Assembly: GCA_010909165.1 (NCBI GenBank)
Contig: VJWM01000134.1
Coordinates: forward strand, 248,001-312,000
Direction: 5' to 3'
Length of the DNA: 64,000 bases
From: Anthoceros angustus
Taxonomy: Eukaryota; Streptophyta; Anthocerotopsida; Anthocerotales; Anthocerotaceae
Part shown: piece after piece, positions 1 to 11,535 of the stretch
Position numbering within the stretch: position 1 is the stretch's first letter
How the letters are laid out: every line of letters begins with the position of its first letter
The notes under the pieces: model-generated
Database searches by the model: none
Seen by the model: only the letters and a program-made list of their open reading frames with translations
Told to the model about the DNA's origin: nothing
Position numbers and translations under genes: made by a program

Positions 1-684
1 GCTTATTTGTGCACAACTGGATGGCGACCAAGCAAAGAACGAACAGTTTTGCTCACCTCTTGACTTTCCGGCACTCACTTGTTGTTGCGAGGTCTAACCT
101 TCAAGGTAATTTCGGTTCCACAGGCGTGCAGCGTTGAAGGGCTACTGCAGGCGCGAAGCTGCCCTCATAGCCAATAGGGAAAACCAAGAGCTTGAACAAC
201 GATGTCAATCGGCCAAGGCGACGATGCTTTCAACGCATACATGCAATGAGGAAGATGGATGGCTCAATTCCACGATGGATTCCGGTCCTAGCCACTCCAA
301 GTCTTGCGCGCCCTGCAGGGTTGCAGGTTTGCGTTTGTACGGTGGTTCTCATGTAATGAGGCGGTCTTCTTGCCATGCGGGCATTGCTTCCACGATGCTT
401 GTTTGTTCCAAGCGTTACGAGGCCTCCGTGTCCACGCCCTCACGGGGTGCAACCTTGATGTGCACCCAAGATGGATTAAATCAGAGGGTGGCCTTTTATA
501 AGTACCATGCCCAATGACTCATGGCATATAGATGAAGAAGAGGACGGGCGGTAGAATACATTGAACTTCTCGGGGACTACGAAAGCATGGATGCACGTTT
601 GCCGGAGGGTTGGGAAACACTCCATTGCCACGACAAAGTGAGAACACGTGAGCAGAAGAACATGCTAGAGTCACCGGTCACGCA
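1..684. other. Stretch without a confident gene
   Basis: I see no supportable complete gene here. A short plus-strand reading frame at 304-501 contains a C-G-H-C-F-H-x-x-C pattern that resembles the middle of a RING finger. The remaining zinc ligands are absent and the frame is only 65 codons, so I do not call a RING protein. Composition and indel-broken frames resemble the transposon-derived sequence that follows. Confidence 0.4.
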
Positions 685-2922
685 TTGAACCTTGGACCCT
701 TTTTTTTTGTGTCTGCTTATCCTTCTCGGAGTGTTGCTTGCTTTGTTGTGTAGGCACATATAGGCTTGCTTGTCTCCATTTCTTTACACTTGAAGATACC
801 CATGTCAACATACGCCACCACATGCTCGACTACCTATTCCGATGAGAACACCATTTGTACGCTGGATGCGACTCACGGTTGCAACTGTTCCAATGACAAC
901 CTTTGGCAAGGATGATTGTGGTGCGGTGTCCACTGTGTTGGAAAGCACAAAGCGGTGCATTGTTCGGGCATCCTGCATCAATTTGAAGATGGATACCTTC
1001 AACTGTGTTGCGCTGGAGCAACAGGTAAAGCAACTTTGGTTGAAGAACCCGCTCTTCCACAGTTTGTGCACAATGGTGAGATCAACATGCACGGAGCCAT
1101 TGCGGGCGGTTAAGCCTTTCACTCCAACGGAGGGTTTTGTCTTATTGATTGTGCAGCAAGAGTGGAGCTTGAAGGGAAGCCCTACGGATGTGGAATTTGA
1201 CACCTCGAAAGTGCGCATTGTGTAGTTGTGAAGGAGAAAAACACGAAGTACCCATGGCACTCTGCCATGAGATGGGAGTTATTCAAGCGGATGTTGCAGC
1301 CCCTAGGCCACATGTGGATGCACGAGCCGATCGGCGTGCACAGAGTGGACATGGGGATATGTGTGCCGGTGGACACTCGACAAGTGGTCACTTCTGCACT
1401 AATGGCACTTTGCCATGACCAGCGCCACGAACGTGGTGGGTTCGTGCTCGTGGCACTTTGCCGTGACCGAGGATGCCACTAAGATCGACGTGGTCACCCC
1501 GTGCTTCATGCCAAGGTCATTGAGAAGGAGAAGTTGGTGACAGTGCACCAAGCTCGAGGAGGAGACCCAAAGCGGTTATGCCACAGTGTGGACGGTCGAT
1601 AAGGCATAATCCTATGGGTGTGCAGGAGCGAAGGCCTGGACCATTGAAACGGAAGCCACTCTCAAAGCCTGCTAAGGGAGGGCGTGGAAAAAAGAAGGTC
1701 GTGGCAGTGGAGGATTTGCAGTGCCCTCCAGGTGTAGAACATGATGCGACATCGGATGTGGGGATAACTTCATGGTTCTTGCACTTCCAAATAACAAGGA
1801 GAAAGTTTTGTTCTATGTTCTCAAGTGCGTGTCGACATGGGAGCCCTTGCAAGAGGACTACACCTTTAAAGCATCCTTTAAAAATGCCATCTCGTGATAT
1901 CTACAGCAAAGATTACGTTCGCAAACTCTTCACGAAAAGGCTTCAACTTCTCAAATGTCCTTTGCCCAACATGGACGTCCGTGCTCGACAAAAGTGGAGA
2001 TGGAATATGCATGACACACTACTTGTGTGGCTTTGTAGATGTATCCAGAGTGGGCATGGGTCATGTGACCCGGTACCACTATCTGGCAACCCTCAGACAG
2101 TGGCGGGCTGGCCAGATCATGCCATGGGACAAGTGTGTGGTATACCCTGTCCGGTCAGTGACAATAAGGACCAATCCCGGGGTGGCACTGTTACATTTGA
2201 GGGTGCCATGACACCAGAGGCAAACGTGTAATGGTAGGTCATTACACAAACCCAGGTACTTTAAGCGGGAAGGGATGCCGAAGCCCACATGGGGGGCACA
2301 AGCCAAAAAAGTGCGATTGTGTGAGGAGGGGAAGACAAAAGTAGCATCGCAAGATCATACCATACCAAAGGATGTGGAACAACATGCGACATGTTACCTT
2401 AAAGATTTCGCTATCCAATGGACTGGCGACACGGACATATGAAAGTGGGATATGTGTGCTGCTTTAACTACGAACACTTTGTGTCCTTGTTCTATGATGC
2501 AGCGAGTTGCAAAAGGGAAAATTACGCTTCCCGCCACCACACTTGTCACTGTGCTTCCTACAGCGCCATTAGGATATTTCACCTCGTCTCGAGAACCCAA
2601 CTATGCAGGTGCCTCTCTCACGGCTCCAGGGAGACAACAGAATTGGTCCCCACGAACTTTGAGGGTGAAATTGCGAAGGGCCTTGGATAATCCTGCGAGG
2701 GGCAAGGCATAGACTCCCACTTTGGGTATGGGTCAATTCTGACGAGGAAAGAGGGTGACAATTCGGTATGAACCCATGAAAGATCCATTCAGCAGAAAGG
2801 TTATGGTGTTAGAGTTAACCTCAATTGGTCCGCATTTAAGACCCATGACAAAGGCCATTCTTTGCGGTAATTCGTCTTTTCGTGGAGCAAAAATGAAATC
2901 TACAAAAGAAGGGTGATGAAAC
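685..2922 (+). repeat. Direct repeat unit 1 (about 2.2 kb)
   Basis: This is the first of two head-to-tail copies. Both open with a T-rich run followed by the shared words tccttctcg, gtgttgcttg and acacttgaagatacccatgt. Both carry the same damaged plus-strand frame, and both close with the shared word gttagagttaacctcaattg near 2811 and 5433. Unit 1 has many more small deletions than unit 2, and its 2.05-2.7 kb part is strongly diverged from the matching part of unit 2. The repeated entity is unknown to me. Confidence 0.75.
842..2231 (+). pseudogene. Damaged copy of the same gene in unit 1
   Basis: This is the counterpart of the unit 2 reading frame. The piece at 1578-2231 repeats the basic patch and the Cys/Pro segment after it. 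The pieces at 842-1225 and 1188-1482 repeat the upstream part. Small deletions (for example 1188-1240 against 3504-3570) put successive segments in different frames, so no single product can be read. Confidence 0.4.
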
Positions 2923-5575
2923 TTTGAGGACCCTTTTTTTTATGTCTTATCCTTCTCGAGTGTTGCTTGCCTTATTGTAGGCACATATAGCGTGCTTGCC
3001 CTTGTCTCCATTCTTTACACTTGAAGATACCCATGTCACTGCAATGCCACCACATGCTCAGCGACTACCTATTCCAGTGAGCCGAATACCACCCGTACGC
3101 CCCTGGATGGAAATGCAAAAATATGTTTTACACACACCTGACCTTGTCGTTCCAATGGGGAACAATGCTGGTCCATTGGATGATGTCAGAACTACTGGGT
3201 GCAGTGTCACACAATTGTTGGCAAACCCTCCTGACAGTGACTATGTGGACAGGAGCATCCTGCCACCACCAGTAGTTGAAGATGATGCACCTTATGTGGC
3301 AACATGTGTTGTGGCAGCCCCAACTCTAGGAGCAACAAGTGAGAACAACCTGGTTGAAGAACCTGCTCTTCCACCGTTTGTGCACAATGGTCGAGGCATC
3401 AACATGCAGGAGCCATTGCGGGCGGTTAAGCCTTTCACTCCAACGGAGGGTTTTGTCTTATTGATTGTGCAGCAAGAGTGGAGCTTGAAGGGAAGCCCTA
3501 CAGATGTGGAATTTGACACCTACTGAAAGTGCGCATTGTGTAGTTGTGAAGGAGAAAAAACACGAGGAAGTACCCATGGCACTCTGCCATGAGATGGGAG
3601 TTATTCAAGCAGATGTTGCAGCCCCTGGGCCACATGTGGATGCACAGGCACTGGATGCTGACGAAGTGCACGACGAAGTGGACATGGGGATATGTGTGCC
3701 AGTGGACACTCGACAAGAAGTGGTCACTTCTCGTGCACTAATGGCACTTTGCCATGACCAGCATGTAGACGGCGTGGTCGGCTCGTGCTGGTGGCACTTT
3801 GCCGTGACCGAGGATGCCACTAAGATCGACGTGGTCACCCCTATGCTTCATGCCAAGGTCATTGAGAAGGAGAAGTTGGTGACAGGTGCACCAAGCTCGA
3901 GGGAGGGAGACCCAAAACTGGTTATGCCACAGTGTGGACGGTCGACAAGGCATAATCCCATGGGTGTGCAGGAGCGAAGGCCTGGACCATTGAAACGGAA
4001 GCCACTCTCAAAGCCTGCTAAGGGAGGGCGTGGAAAAAAGAAGGCTGTGGCAGTGGAGGATTTGCAGTGCCCTCCAGGTGTAGAACATGATGCAGCATCG
4101 CTGGATGTGGGGGATAACTTCATGGTTCTTGCACTTCCAAATAACAAGGAGAAAGTTTTGTTCTATGTTCTCAAGTGCGTGTCGACATGGGAGCCCTTGC
4201 AAGAGGACTACACCTTTAAAGCATCCTTTAAAAATGCCATCTCTACGTGATATCTACAACAGCAAAGATTACGTTCCTGCAAACTCTTCACGTAAAAAGG
4301 CTTCAACTTCTCAAATGTCCTTTGCCCAACATGGACGTCCGGGTGCTCCTGACAAAAGTGGAGATAGAACTCTGTCTGTAGACACCACAACTACTTGTGT
4401 CAGGCTTGCTGAATGTATCCAGCCCCGAGTGGGCAGTGGGTCATAGGGAAAGTGACCCAGTACCCACGTATCCCAAGGACATGACCCCAAGCCCACTGGA
4501 TGACAGGGCACTCGTGCATGACCATCGGGACAAGTAGCACTGTCAATATGCACAGTATCCGTGGCCATGTGATTACAATAAGACCATAGAGTCACATAAA
4601 TTGCCAGGTAGTCACCATGTTACATTTGAGGTGACCATGACACCATGTGACCAAGCAAGTGTCCACACGTAGTGGGCACTGTCATTGCACATGTCCCCGC
4701 CACACCGTGACCCTTGTGTCTTGGGAGGCTGGATGCCAAGAGGCCACAGTCGAGGGTGACCAAAGGTGCAGCAAAAATCAATGGCAGTCAAGCATGTGGA
4801 GCAAGGAACCAAAACTTGTGATGCATTAACGCAAATCATGCCCAACATGCACCCCCAAGAGCATTGTGGAACAACATGCTGAACATCGATTCAGGCACCT
4901 TAACACGGCCTTGCAAACTGAGGGAAAAAGCACAAGTACTAACATAATGGACCTAGCGCCAACCTGAGACATATCAAGGAAACGAGTGATATGTGTGATG
5001 AACGCCTTTGGAGCAGTTCTGAACCGCTTTGTGTCCTTGGTGTTCGATGATGGTCTGGAGGCGAGTTCCCAAAACTGAACGATTACGTCTTTCACATACC
5101 CTGGCACTGTGTCACTCCGTGTCTTCCTACCTGCACCACACCAGTGAGATATTTCACCATGCACATCTCCTTTGAACCCAAGGAGCACAACCGCCTCCTC
5201 ATCGACTCCTATTTGGCGAGACAACGAGGAAACAAGGTGGCTCCCTTAACACGATATCTTTCGAAGGGGGTGAATATTCACGAAGAGGGTTTTGTGACAT
5301 ATATCCTCGAAGGGGTTTCACATGGGCATTGAACTCCCACTTTTGGGGTATGGGTCAATTAGCGTAAAAGAAGGGTGACAATTCGTATGAACCATTGATA
5401 GAAGATCCATTCAACGCCGAAGGGTTATGGTGTTAGAGTTAACCTCAATTGGTCCGCATTTAAGACCCATGACAAAGGCCATTGCAGTAATTCGGTCTTT
5501 TTGGAGCAAAATGAAATCTACAAAAAGAAGGGTGATGAAACTTTGAGGACAGTGACCTGGCGGCGTATAAGCAGT
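2923..5575 (+). repeat. Direct repeat unit 2 (about 2.6 kb)
   Basis: Second copy of the unit, better preserved in its gene-like first half (2996-4446). The second half (4450-5340) is poorly open in all frames. A shared tail, with the pattern ggtcaatt..gggtgacaatt..gtatgaacc..gatccattca, matches the end of unit 1 at about 2729-2900. Confidence 0.75.
2996..4446 (+). pseudogene. Unrecognised gene in repeat unit 2
   Basis: Two plus-strand frames abut with a +1 shift near 3520. The first is 2996-3526 (176 codons), rich in Pro, Val and Asp. The second is 3504-4250 (248 codons), with a strongly basic patch of Lys/Arg/Gly around codons 165-190 (KRKPLSKPAKGGRGKKK) that could be a nuclear localisation or nucleic-acid binding tract. 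A third overlapping frame runs to 4446. No signal peptide, membrane segment or known fold is visible. The same reading frame exists in damaged form at 842-2231 in unit 1, with conserved wording across the shared stretch, so it was once coding. I do not recognise the family; a transposon accessory protein is possible. Confidence 0.4.
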
Positions 5576-5760
5576 TTGAGAGGAAGGGCCGGCCGGCGTC
5601 CTTCCATGCCGATCCCTTGCGAATGGCGGGAGTTGCGTGCCTTAACTCGATTTGGTTTGAAAAGACTTGAGATTGGGGTGGGGATGGCTTCCAAGCCTCA
5701 ATGTGGTCGCAAATATATTGACACCTCCGGTCCCCAGCAATCGATGAACTTAGTGTGAAA
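5576..5760. other. Spacer between repeat unit 2 and DUF7869 region
   Basis: GC-rich patch with a gggccggccggcg core near 5587. No gene or repeat with a clear identity is seen. Confidence 0.35.
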
Positions 5761-8700
5761 CTAGTTCCGCCGTCATGACGCCTGAGAGGAACATGCCCGC
5801 TCAACGTATGATGCCTTACATTATGCCGCAATGCCGATGTCGGCCCTGGCCACACCCCACGTGTCCTTCTCTATGGTAGCACAAACTCTTGAAAATGGAA
5901 GATAATATCTATGACGGTCTACAACTTTTCATAGAGGATAGCCACAACCAAAAGCCTAGCATGGGCGTAGATACTATTCAATGTACACGCACATTTGTGC
6001 GCAAACTACGAGAATAGAGCATGACGCAACCTCATCAATTGCGTGAAAATGACATATCATTGAGTGTTTCCTACTCTTCGACTCCACGCCTTCATCTTAT
6101 GGGCCCGGCATCCGACCATCCTCTTGACGTCCTCGGTTGCACTTTGACTGGTTGAATAAACCTCGCAATTCAATTAACTTATCTTTTATGGCCTTCTTAT
6201 CCACAGTACAAATGTTTCCCGTAGGCTGAACCCATAATAGAGGATGTTTGGTGAACAAAAACTTGTTGGATATTCTTGATGGATAGCCTTCCCGTCTCCC
6301 AGTTGCTTCCACGCTGCCATCCCTCGATTATATATTCTTCCTACCTCCTTCATACGCCTCGTGTGTTGATTCTGTACCAATGAACAAGGAAGTGAGGCTC
6401 GGTGCATGTAGTTCAACACAAGTCACCTTGCCAATCCAAAAGGGCCTATTTTTTGCGTGCCATGGAAGGCGCAACTAACATTCTGCCTTTATTTTCGATA
6501 TCACCATTCAACCGTGACATTTCTTGTTGTTGCCTCCCAGTTTTGGTATGCTCCCAAATACATATCTCGTTGTGGGAGCTCCCTCGAATGCCTCCTCCAG
6601 TGCTTCATCCGAACATGCAGAGGTTGCATGCTTCCTTCGGATCTGGCGTACCACCTCCAAGGTTTGTGTAGCACAAGGCCAATGTTGTTTTCCACAATAA
6701 GAATCTCCTCTGGTCCACCCGAGCTTCCCACCATAAAACTCCTGATGTCACATACGGCCTAAGTTCAAGACCGCCTTTAGATGAGCAAGCGCTTGGAGAT
6801 AATATCATGTGGCTTCCTTTTTATCCCTCGAGCGTCATCAAGTAATAGTGTCCGCACAATTTCAAAACTCAAACCCCTTGTTTCCCAATCGAAATCGCTT
6901 GCTCACGATCCTCACACAAACCCACGGGCCGCTTTTTCTTCACGTGTTATTTTGAACTGGTCTTTGGAGCGATAGGTTGTTCGGTTTCTTCGCCGCCCCA
7001 TAATCGAGTCCTCTCGGCCTTGTGTAATGGGCCACACATATGTAAGTCGGCCACTTCAATACCTTGACCTCTGTAGGCGTGTACGCTTGCAGATCTCGAC
7101 AATGCGGAAGCGTGTGAGCTTCTTTATGTTTCAAGCTTTTGGAGAAGCAAGAAAACATCCGGTCGATTTGATCATGAGTATGTCCGACCAAAAGGAATCC
7201 CACTTTCACTTTTCAAAAGTACCCATATCAACAAGCATGTTCGGATAAGCAAAAGCTGGTTCTTATTCTCCTGCATGTGTTGTCCAACCGCAATACAAAA
7301 CTCTTGGCGGGACACCCTCGTAGTTATGTATAACGTCGAATAATGGTGATCGTAAGATTCGCGTCGTTCAGATTCGCATAATGCAAATAGGCTCTAGCTT
7401 TAAGCGTATAGTTGTGAATCATGCACCCAACCACGTGGTGAAATCGACACTCCTCTACGAGGTTTTTCGCCAGGAGATGAGGTATCTCTGTCTTTTTGGT
7501 CCATTCCATCAATTGATAGCATATACTTATGTGGCTCCACATAGCTCTTGCTCCTGTTTAGCCATTTTGCCGTTCTGGTGGAGCCGCACGATGTGCTTCC
7601 AAGGCAACTGGTATTTCTCTGTGCCAAAACGAACATCATAATCAGCAATAAAAAGACCCCCATCATCGCCCGACTTTGCGAGAGAACCATCCAACCTATA
7701 CAAAAGCGTTTTTGACGCTCTTACTACATTCATGCGGCAAGGTGGGGGCGTCGGGTCGGCGCCCTTCCCCTTTCTGCGGATGATTTGGGAGGGTCTCGAA
7801 TCATCATAAGCAGTGCAGCAGGCGCCGGCCGGGCGCCCACTCTCTCAACTGAGGGGCTGCGTCACCCTGAGGCGCCGGCCGCCGGCGCCCGGAGGGTTGG
7901 GGCCTCCAATCCAATATAAGCATTGGGCATTGCAAGCACATGATCGATCATGAAGAAGGCGGAAGAAGGGTACATCCGGTGCGGATGATAGGCGGCATTC
8001 AACAAGGAGGAACAAGCACATGAAAGACACATCGGTGCAATTTACCTTGATCTTGCTTGTGCTTTGTATTTCTTATAGTGCTCTTGAGGCTGCGCCGCAT
8101 GTTGAAAATCTGTTGGACTTGAGTTTTTACTCGGGAAGTTGCTTCTCCACGCTTTAAGAACCATGGATACTTCACATAGCGTATGCGAGCTTTCATGGCG
8201 CTTGTACAACGCCCATATTTCCAACTTTGTATACGTGTCGGGTAGATTAAATACTTCCAAATTAGGAAGCCGCTCGGCCATAAACATAAAAGCATTGTCC
8301 ATCCAAGAAATGGCATCAAGCGCATAAGTAGATTGTGCCTTGGGTTTGGTCCGAATCCATCCCAAGGTGATTCGGAAAGACTACGCTCTTTAGCTCCTCA
8401 TACCTCTTGTGCCCAAGGCAATACACTCTTTTGAAAGCCTTCAAGCGGTAGCATAAGAGTCGCTCCCATGAGATGTGTGACCGCTTTCCTTCTATCCCGT
8501 GCACTCCATCGGAGAACAAGGCGAAGAAATGTCTCTGTTCACCCTTCCCATCCGAAAGCGGTGCTCAGCTCTGAAATCGCTCTTTGGTCACTTTAGCAAA
8601 CACATTTTGTTGCAACAAGGCTTCTTGAAATCTGCAAGCATTGTCTCCTTCACTTTTTGTCAACGACACTCATTCAGCGTCTCGGCGATAGAGTATTTGC

Positions 8701-9300
8701 GGTTGTCGGGGCCTTCAAAGTGTCACTCAGAGGCTTCGGATGGAAGGATTGAGAGGCATCAGGTGTCTGGAAGTGGCGAGAATCGAATCGTCCCAGGGCC
8801 TGTCATCATCGGTGGTGAGGCGAGCAACAATATCCTCATGAAACAAACCACGGCGTGGAACCATCGGTCATCTCCAGGAAGGTCACGGACAATGGGAAGG
8901 AAAGGCAGCGTTTGGATGGCTTCCTCCAAAGCGACATAGCGATGCAAATTCCTAGGTGTTCGAGGAACACCTCGCGGGACATTTGGCGGCGACAAATGTC
9001 GGCGTTTTTCGTCTGCATGCAAGAGCAATGTCCGAATATTCAGCAGGATCACACCATGTGGATTTTCACACCGCCCATCTCAATTATAATCGAAGGAAGA
9101 AATTTAACCTTCATCATCTCGTTCTTACGCAATGGCAAAATGCGCACCGACGGGTGGCGGCGGATGTCGGCGATGTGGCGGCCTTTGGCCTCCTCCCTTC
9201 TCTTGTTTTCAGTGAAGCGGACATTGGGAAGGCAAGTGTTGATCCCAAAGATGATCCTGATAGCCGATGAGCCCACAATCGAAAACAACTGAACTTAGAA
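5761..9300 (-). pseudogene. Degenerate DUF7869-type transposon-associated protein
   Basis: The minus strand keeps fragments of one long protein in shifting frames. The diagnostic block lies at 7690-6940. In reading order it has a segment starting PHKYMLSIDGMDQ (about 7570), one with HHVVGCMIHNYTLKARAY and NLTITII (about 7480-7340), an ENKNQ motif (about 7280), and then VGFLLVGHTHDQIDRMFSCF (7203-7144). The last is the hallmark of the uncharacterised DUF7869 family often found in plant transposons. Upstream pieces at 8365-8042 and 9052-8759 are probably its N-terminal part. At least five frame changes are needed, so it is not functional as given. No terminal repeats were found. The strand and family are well supported; the outer limits are not. 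Confidence 0.6.
7821..7889. repeat. Paired GC palindromes
   Basis: Two near-perfect GC palindromes, ggcgccggccgggcgcc (7821-7837) and ggcgccggccgccggcgcc (7871-7889), lie 33 bp apart inside otherwise moderate-GC sequence. Each can fold on itself or pair with the other. Confidence 0.6.
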
Positions 9301-9769
9301 TCATAAAACAAACCCGCCGAAGAAAACGTAAACTGCAGTGCAGACCGAAAGAACTCAAACCTCTTGTCCTTCCGGGGTGTGTGTGAGGCGCAACATTGTA
9401 TGCCCTCGTCGTTCACAAGAACCTTGCTTGAGAGCGCCCTCGCCGTGGGCAGGGGCGAGGAGATTTGTGAAGGAAGTTGCATGCGAATGGCAGGTGTGTG
9501 CCTTCCAAGGCATATCGCAAAGATAGGAAGGACATTATTTCTCTCTGTCGTTACGACATCATGATGGTCTATCAGTGAGAGGTATCCAACGGTGCATCGC
9601 TTCATGCCTTTATGGTCGACAATTATGGTGCCCGGCCGGTATCACGGAAGTCAATGTGATTATGGATAGACAAGAGTTTATATTATGGCATAGCGAAATA
9701 TGGTGGAACGTGAAATGTTAAGTACGTTTTTGGTCTATAAATGCCTGGGGGCAAGGGAACCCTAATTAC
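9301..9769. other. No gene seen
   Basis: Short broken frames on both strands. No recognisable protein, RNA or repeat. Confidence 0.4.
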
Positions 9770-11535
9770 AAACCTCTCTCTCTTGTCAGTTTGCGAGACG
9801 GTGTGGCAGTGCGGGCGTATTTCAGTCAGGCGGCAGGCGATGACATCTGACGTGTGTTGCTTGGCGAGTTGGAGAACAATTGCAGTTGAATTGCAGGCTT
9901 TGTCCCTTTGCGGCCCGCGGCGAATTCAGCGATGCGGCAGTCAAAACTTTGGAAGGCGATCGGAAGCCAGCAATCAATCGGCAGGTTTTGCGAGACAGGT
10001 TCGGCCCCTCCATGTGATCAGAGCATCACCTTCCTTCCATTCATCTTTCGCGAGACGGGTTGTGATTTCTCGCTTTCTTGTGATTTGCTTGTTTGCGCAA
10101 TTTGAGATGGCGGGAGGCGGAGCAAGAAGGACTTAGCGGAGGCGTTGGCGACCCCAGCGCCGCCCGCGCGGGAAAAGCGAGGAACAGGCGAGTCGGCAAC
10201 CCGGGCAGTGAGGCGCCCAGTGGTCGGAGGCGGGAGGTGTGGGAGGCATAAACCATCGTGGAGGCAAAATCTGGGAGCATGTCTTGGGAAGACAATGGGA
10301 CAAAATGCTAAGCGTGCAAGGTGGGAAGGAGGCTCAAACCTCAAAGCATGTGGTGCCACCTCAATTCGCCATGCTTTGACTCTGAGGCAGTGCATCCATG
10401 TGGGAGGCCCGGATTGACCTGTTATGATTTTGCGGAAGATTGGATGCTCGTCACACTCTTGGAAAAGTCGTATTTTACCGGCTTTTACAATGACTTTACT
10501 ACCTTTTTACAATTGTTGTAAAAAGGCCGTTAATAAACACATAGCATTAGAGGGTTGTTGTAAATGACCAAATATTGTATATCGTATGTATAAAATAATT
10601 TATACAGTATATATGTATTTATACGCAGCTGTATACCTTATTACAATTGTACATTACTACACGTATTTTCGACTATACATTACAAAAGGGTAATTTACTG
10701 GATATTGCAGGATATTTACTACTACATATTACATCGGGACATTTACTACTATATTTAATAACAAGTTATTTACTACTATAAATTACAATAGGATATCTAC
10801 TACCATAAATTACAATAGATCATTTACTCTGGAAGTTACAACAAAACATCTACTCTGGACATTACAATATGCAATTTACAACAAACTAATCATGGTTAAC
10901 ATCTTAGTTAATTAACAATGCTTAGTTAACTATGGTTTTTAATCGGTTTTTAACTATTACAAAAATTCAAACCATTTCCGCCAAAAATTCTAACGTTCTA
11001 AATTCGCTTTAAATTCCATTGTAAAGTCCGTTGTAAATTCTCCTTTTAATTCTGTTGTAAATTCTCCTTTTAATTCAGTAGTAAATCCTCCTTTTAATTC
11101 ATTGTAAATTCTCCTTCTAAATTACTGTAAATTCTCTTACATTGTAAATTCTCCTTTTAATTCTGTTGTAAATTCTCCTTTTAATTCAGTAGTAAATTCT
11201 CCTTTTAATTTTGTTTCAAATTCTCCTTTTAATTCCATTGTAAATTCTCCTTTTAATTCCGTTGTAAATTTTGATATTAATTGTTGTAAAATATAAAATA
11301 ATTTCTGCTCAATATCTTTTGCAAACAATATGTAGGGCTATAGTCAAGTTCCCCAAAAATGCCCTCTGAGAATGCTCTTGTATTAATACTCTCGGTGCCG
11401 AACTCTACATTGGTCTACTTTAAGAGAAGCATCTGCGGACCTACTGGATTCCTTCTTCATTCCTCCACCCTAAACACCGACTAGCACGCAAAATGGGATC
11501 ATGAAAGTGAACATCAACATCTTATCAACAACCAA
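9770..11535 (+). repeat. Tandem unit A (about 1.76 kb)
   Basis: First of two head-to-tail units. It begins with a GC-rich half (ctctcttgtcagtttgcgag onwards, to about 10420). Then comes an AT-rich half dense in gttgtaa and ttacaa words, a 24-bp minisatellite, and a shared end at about 11370-11530 with the words ctctacattggtctacttta and caacatcttatcaacaacca. No protein can be assigned. It is probably a non-autonomous transposon. Confidence 0.7.
11010..11280. repeat. 24-bp minisatellite in unit A
   Basis: Imperfect tandem copies of a 24-bp unit (ttgtaaattctccttttaat plus four bases), about ten copies. On the minus strand the 24-bp period keeps frame and reads as an 8-residue repeat, ELKGEFTT, in a 63-codon frame at 11328-11137. 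With no flanking coding context it is more likely satellite than protein. Confidence 0.8.

Noticed and set aside
304-501. RING-finger-like C-G-H-C-F-H-x-x-C pattern
   Set aside because: Only the central ligands are present in a 65-codon frame; the outer Cys pairs are missing.
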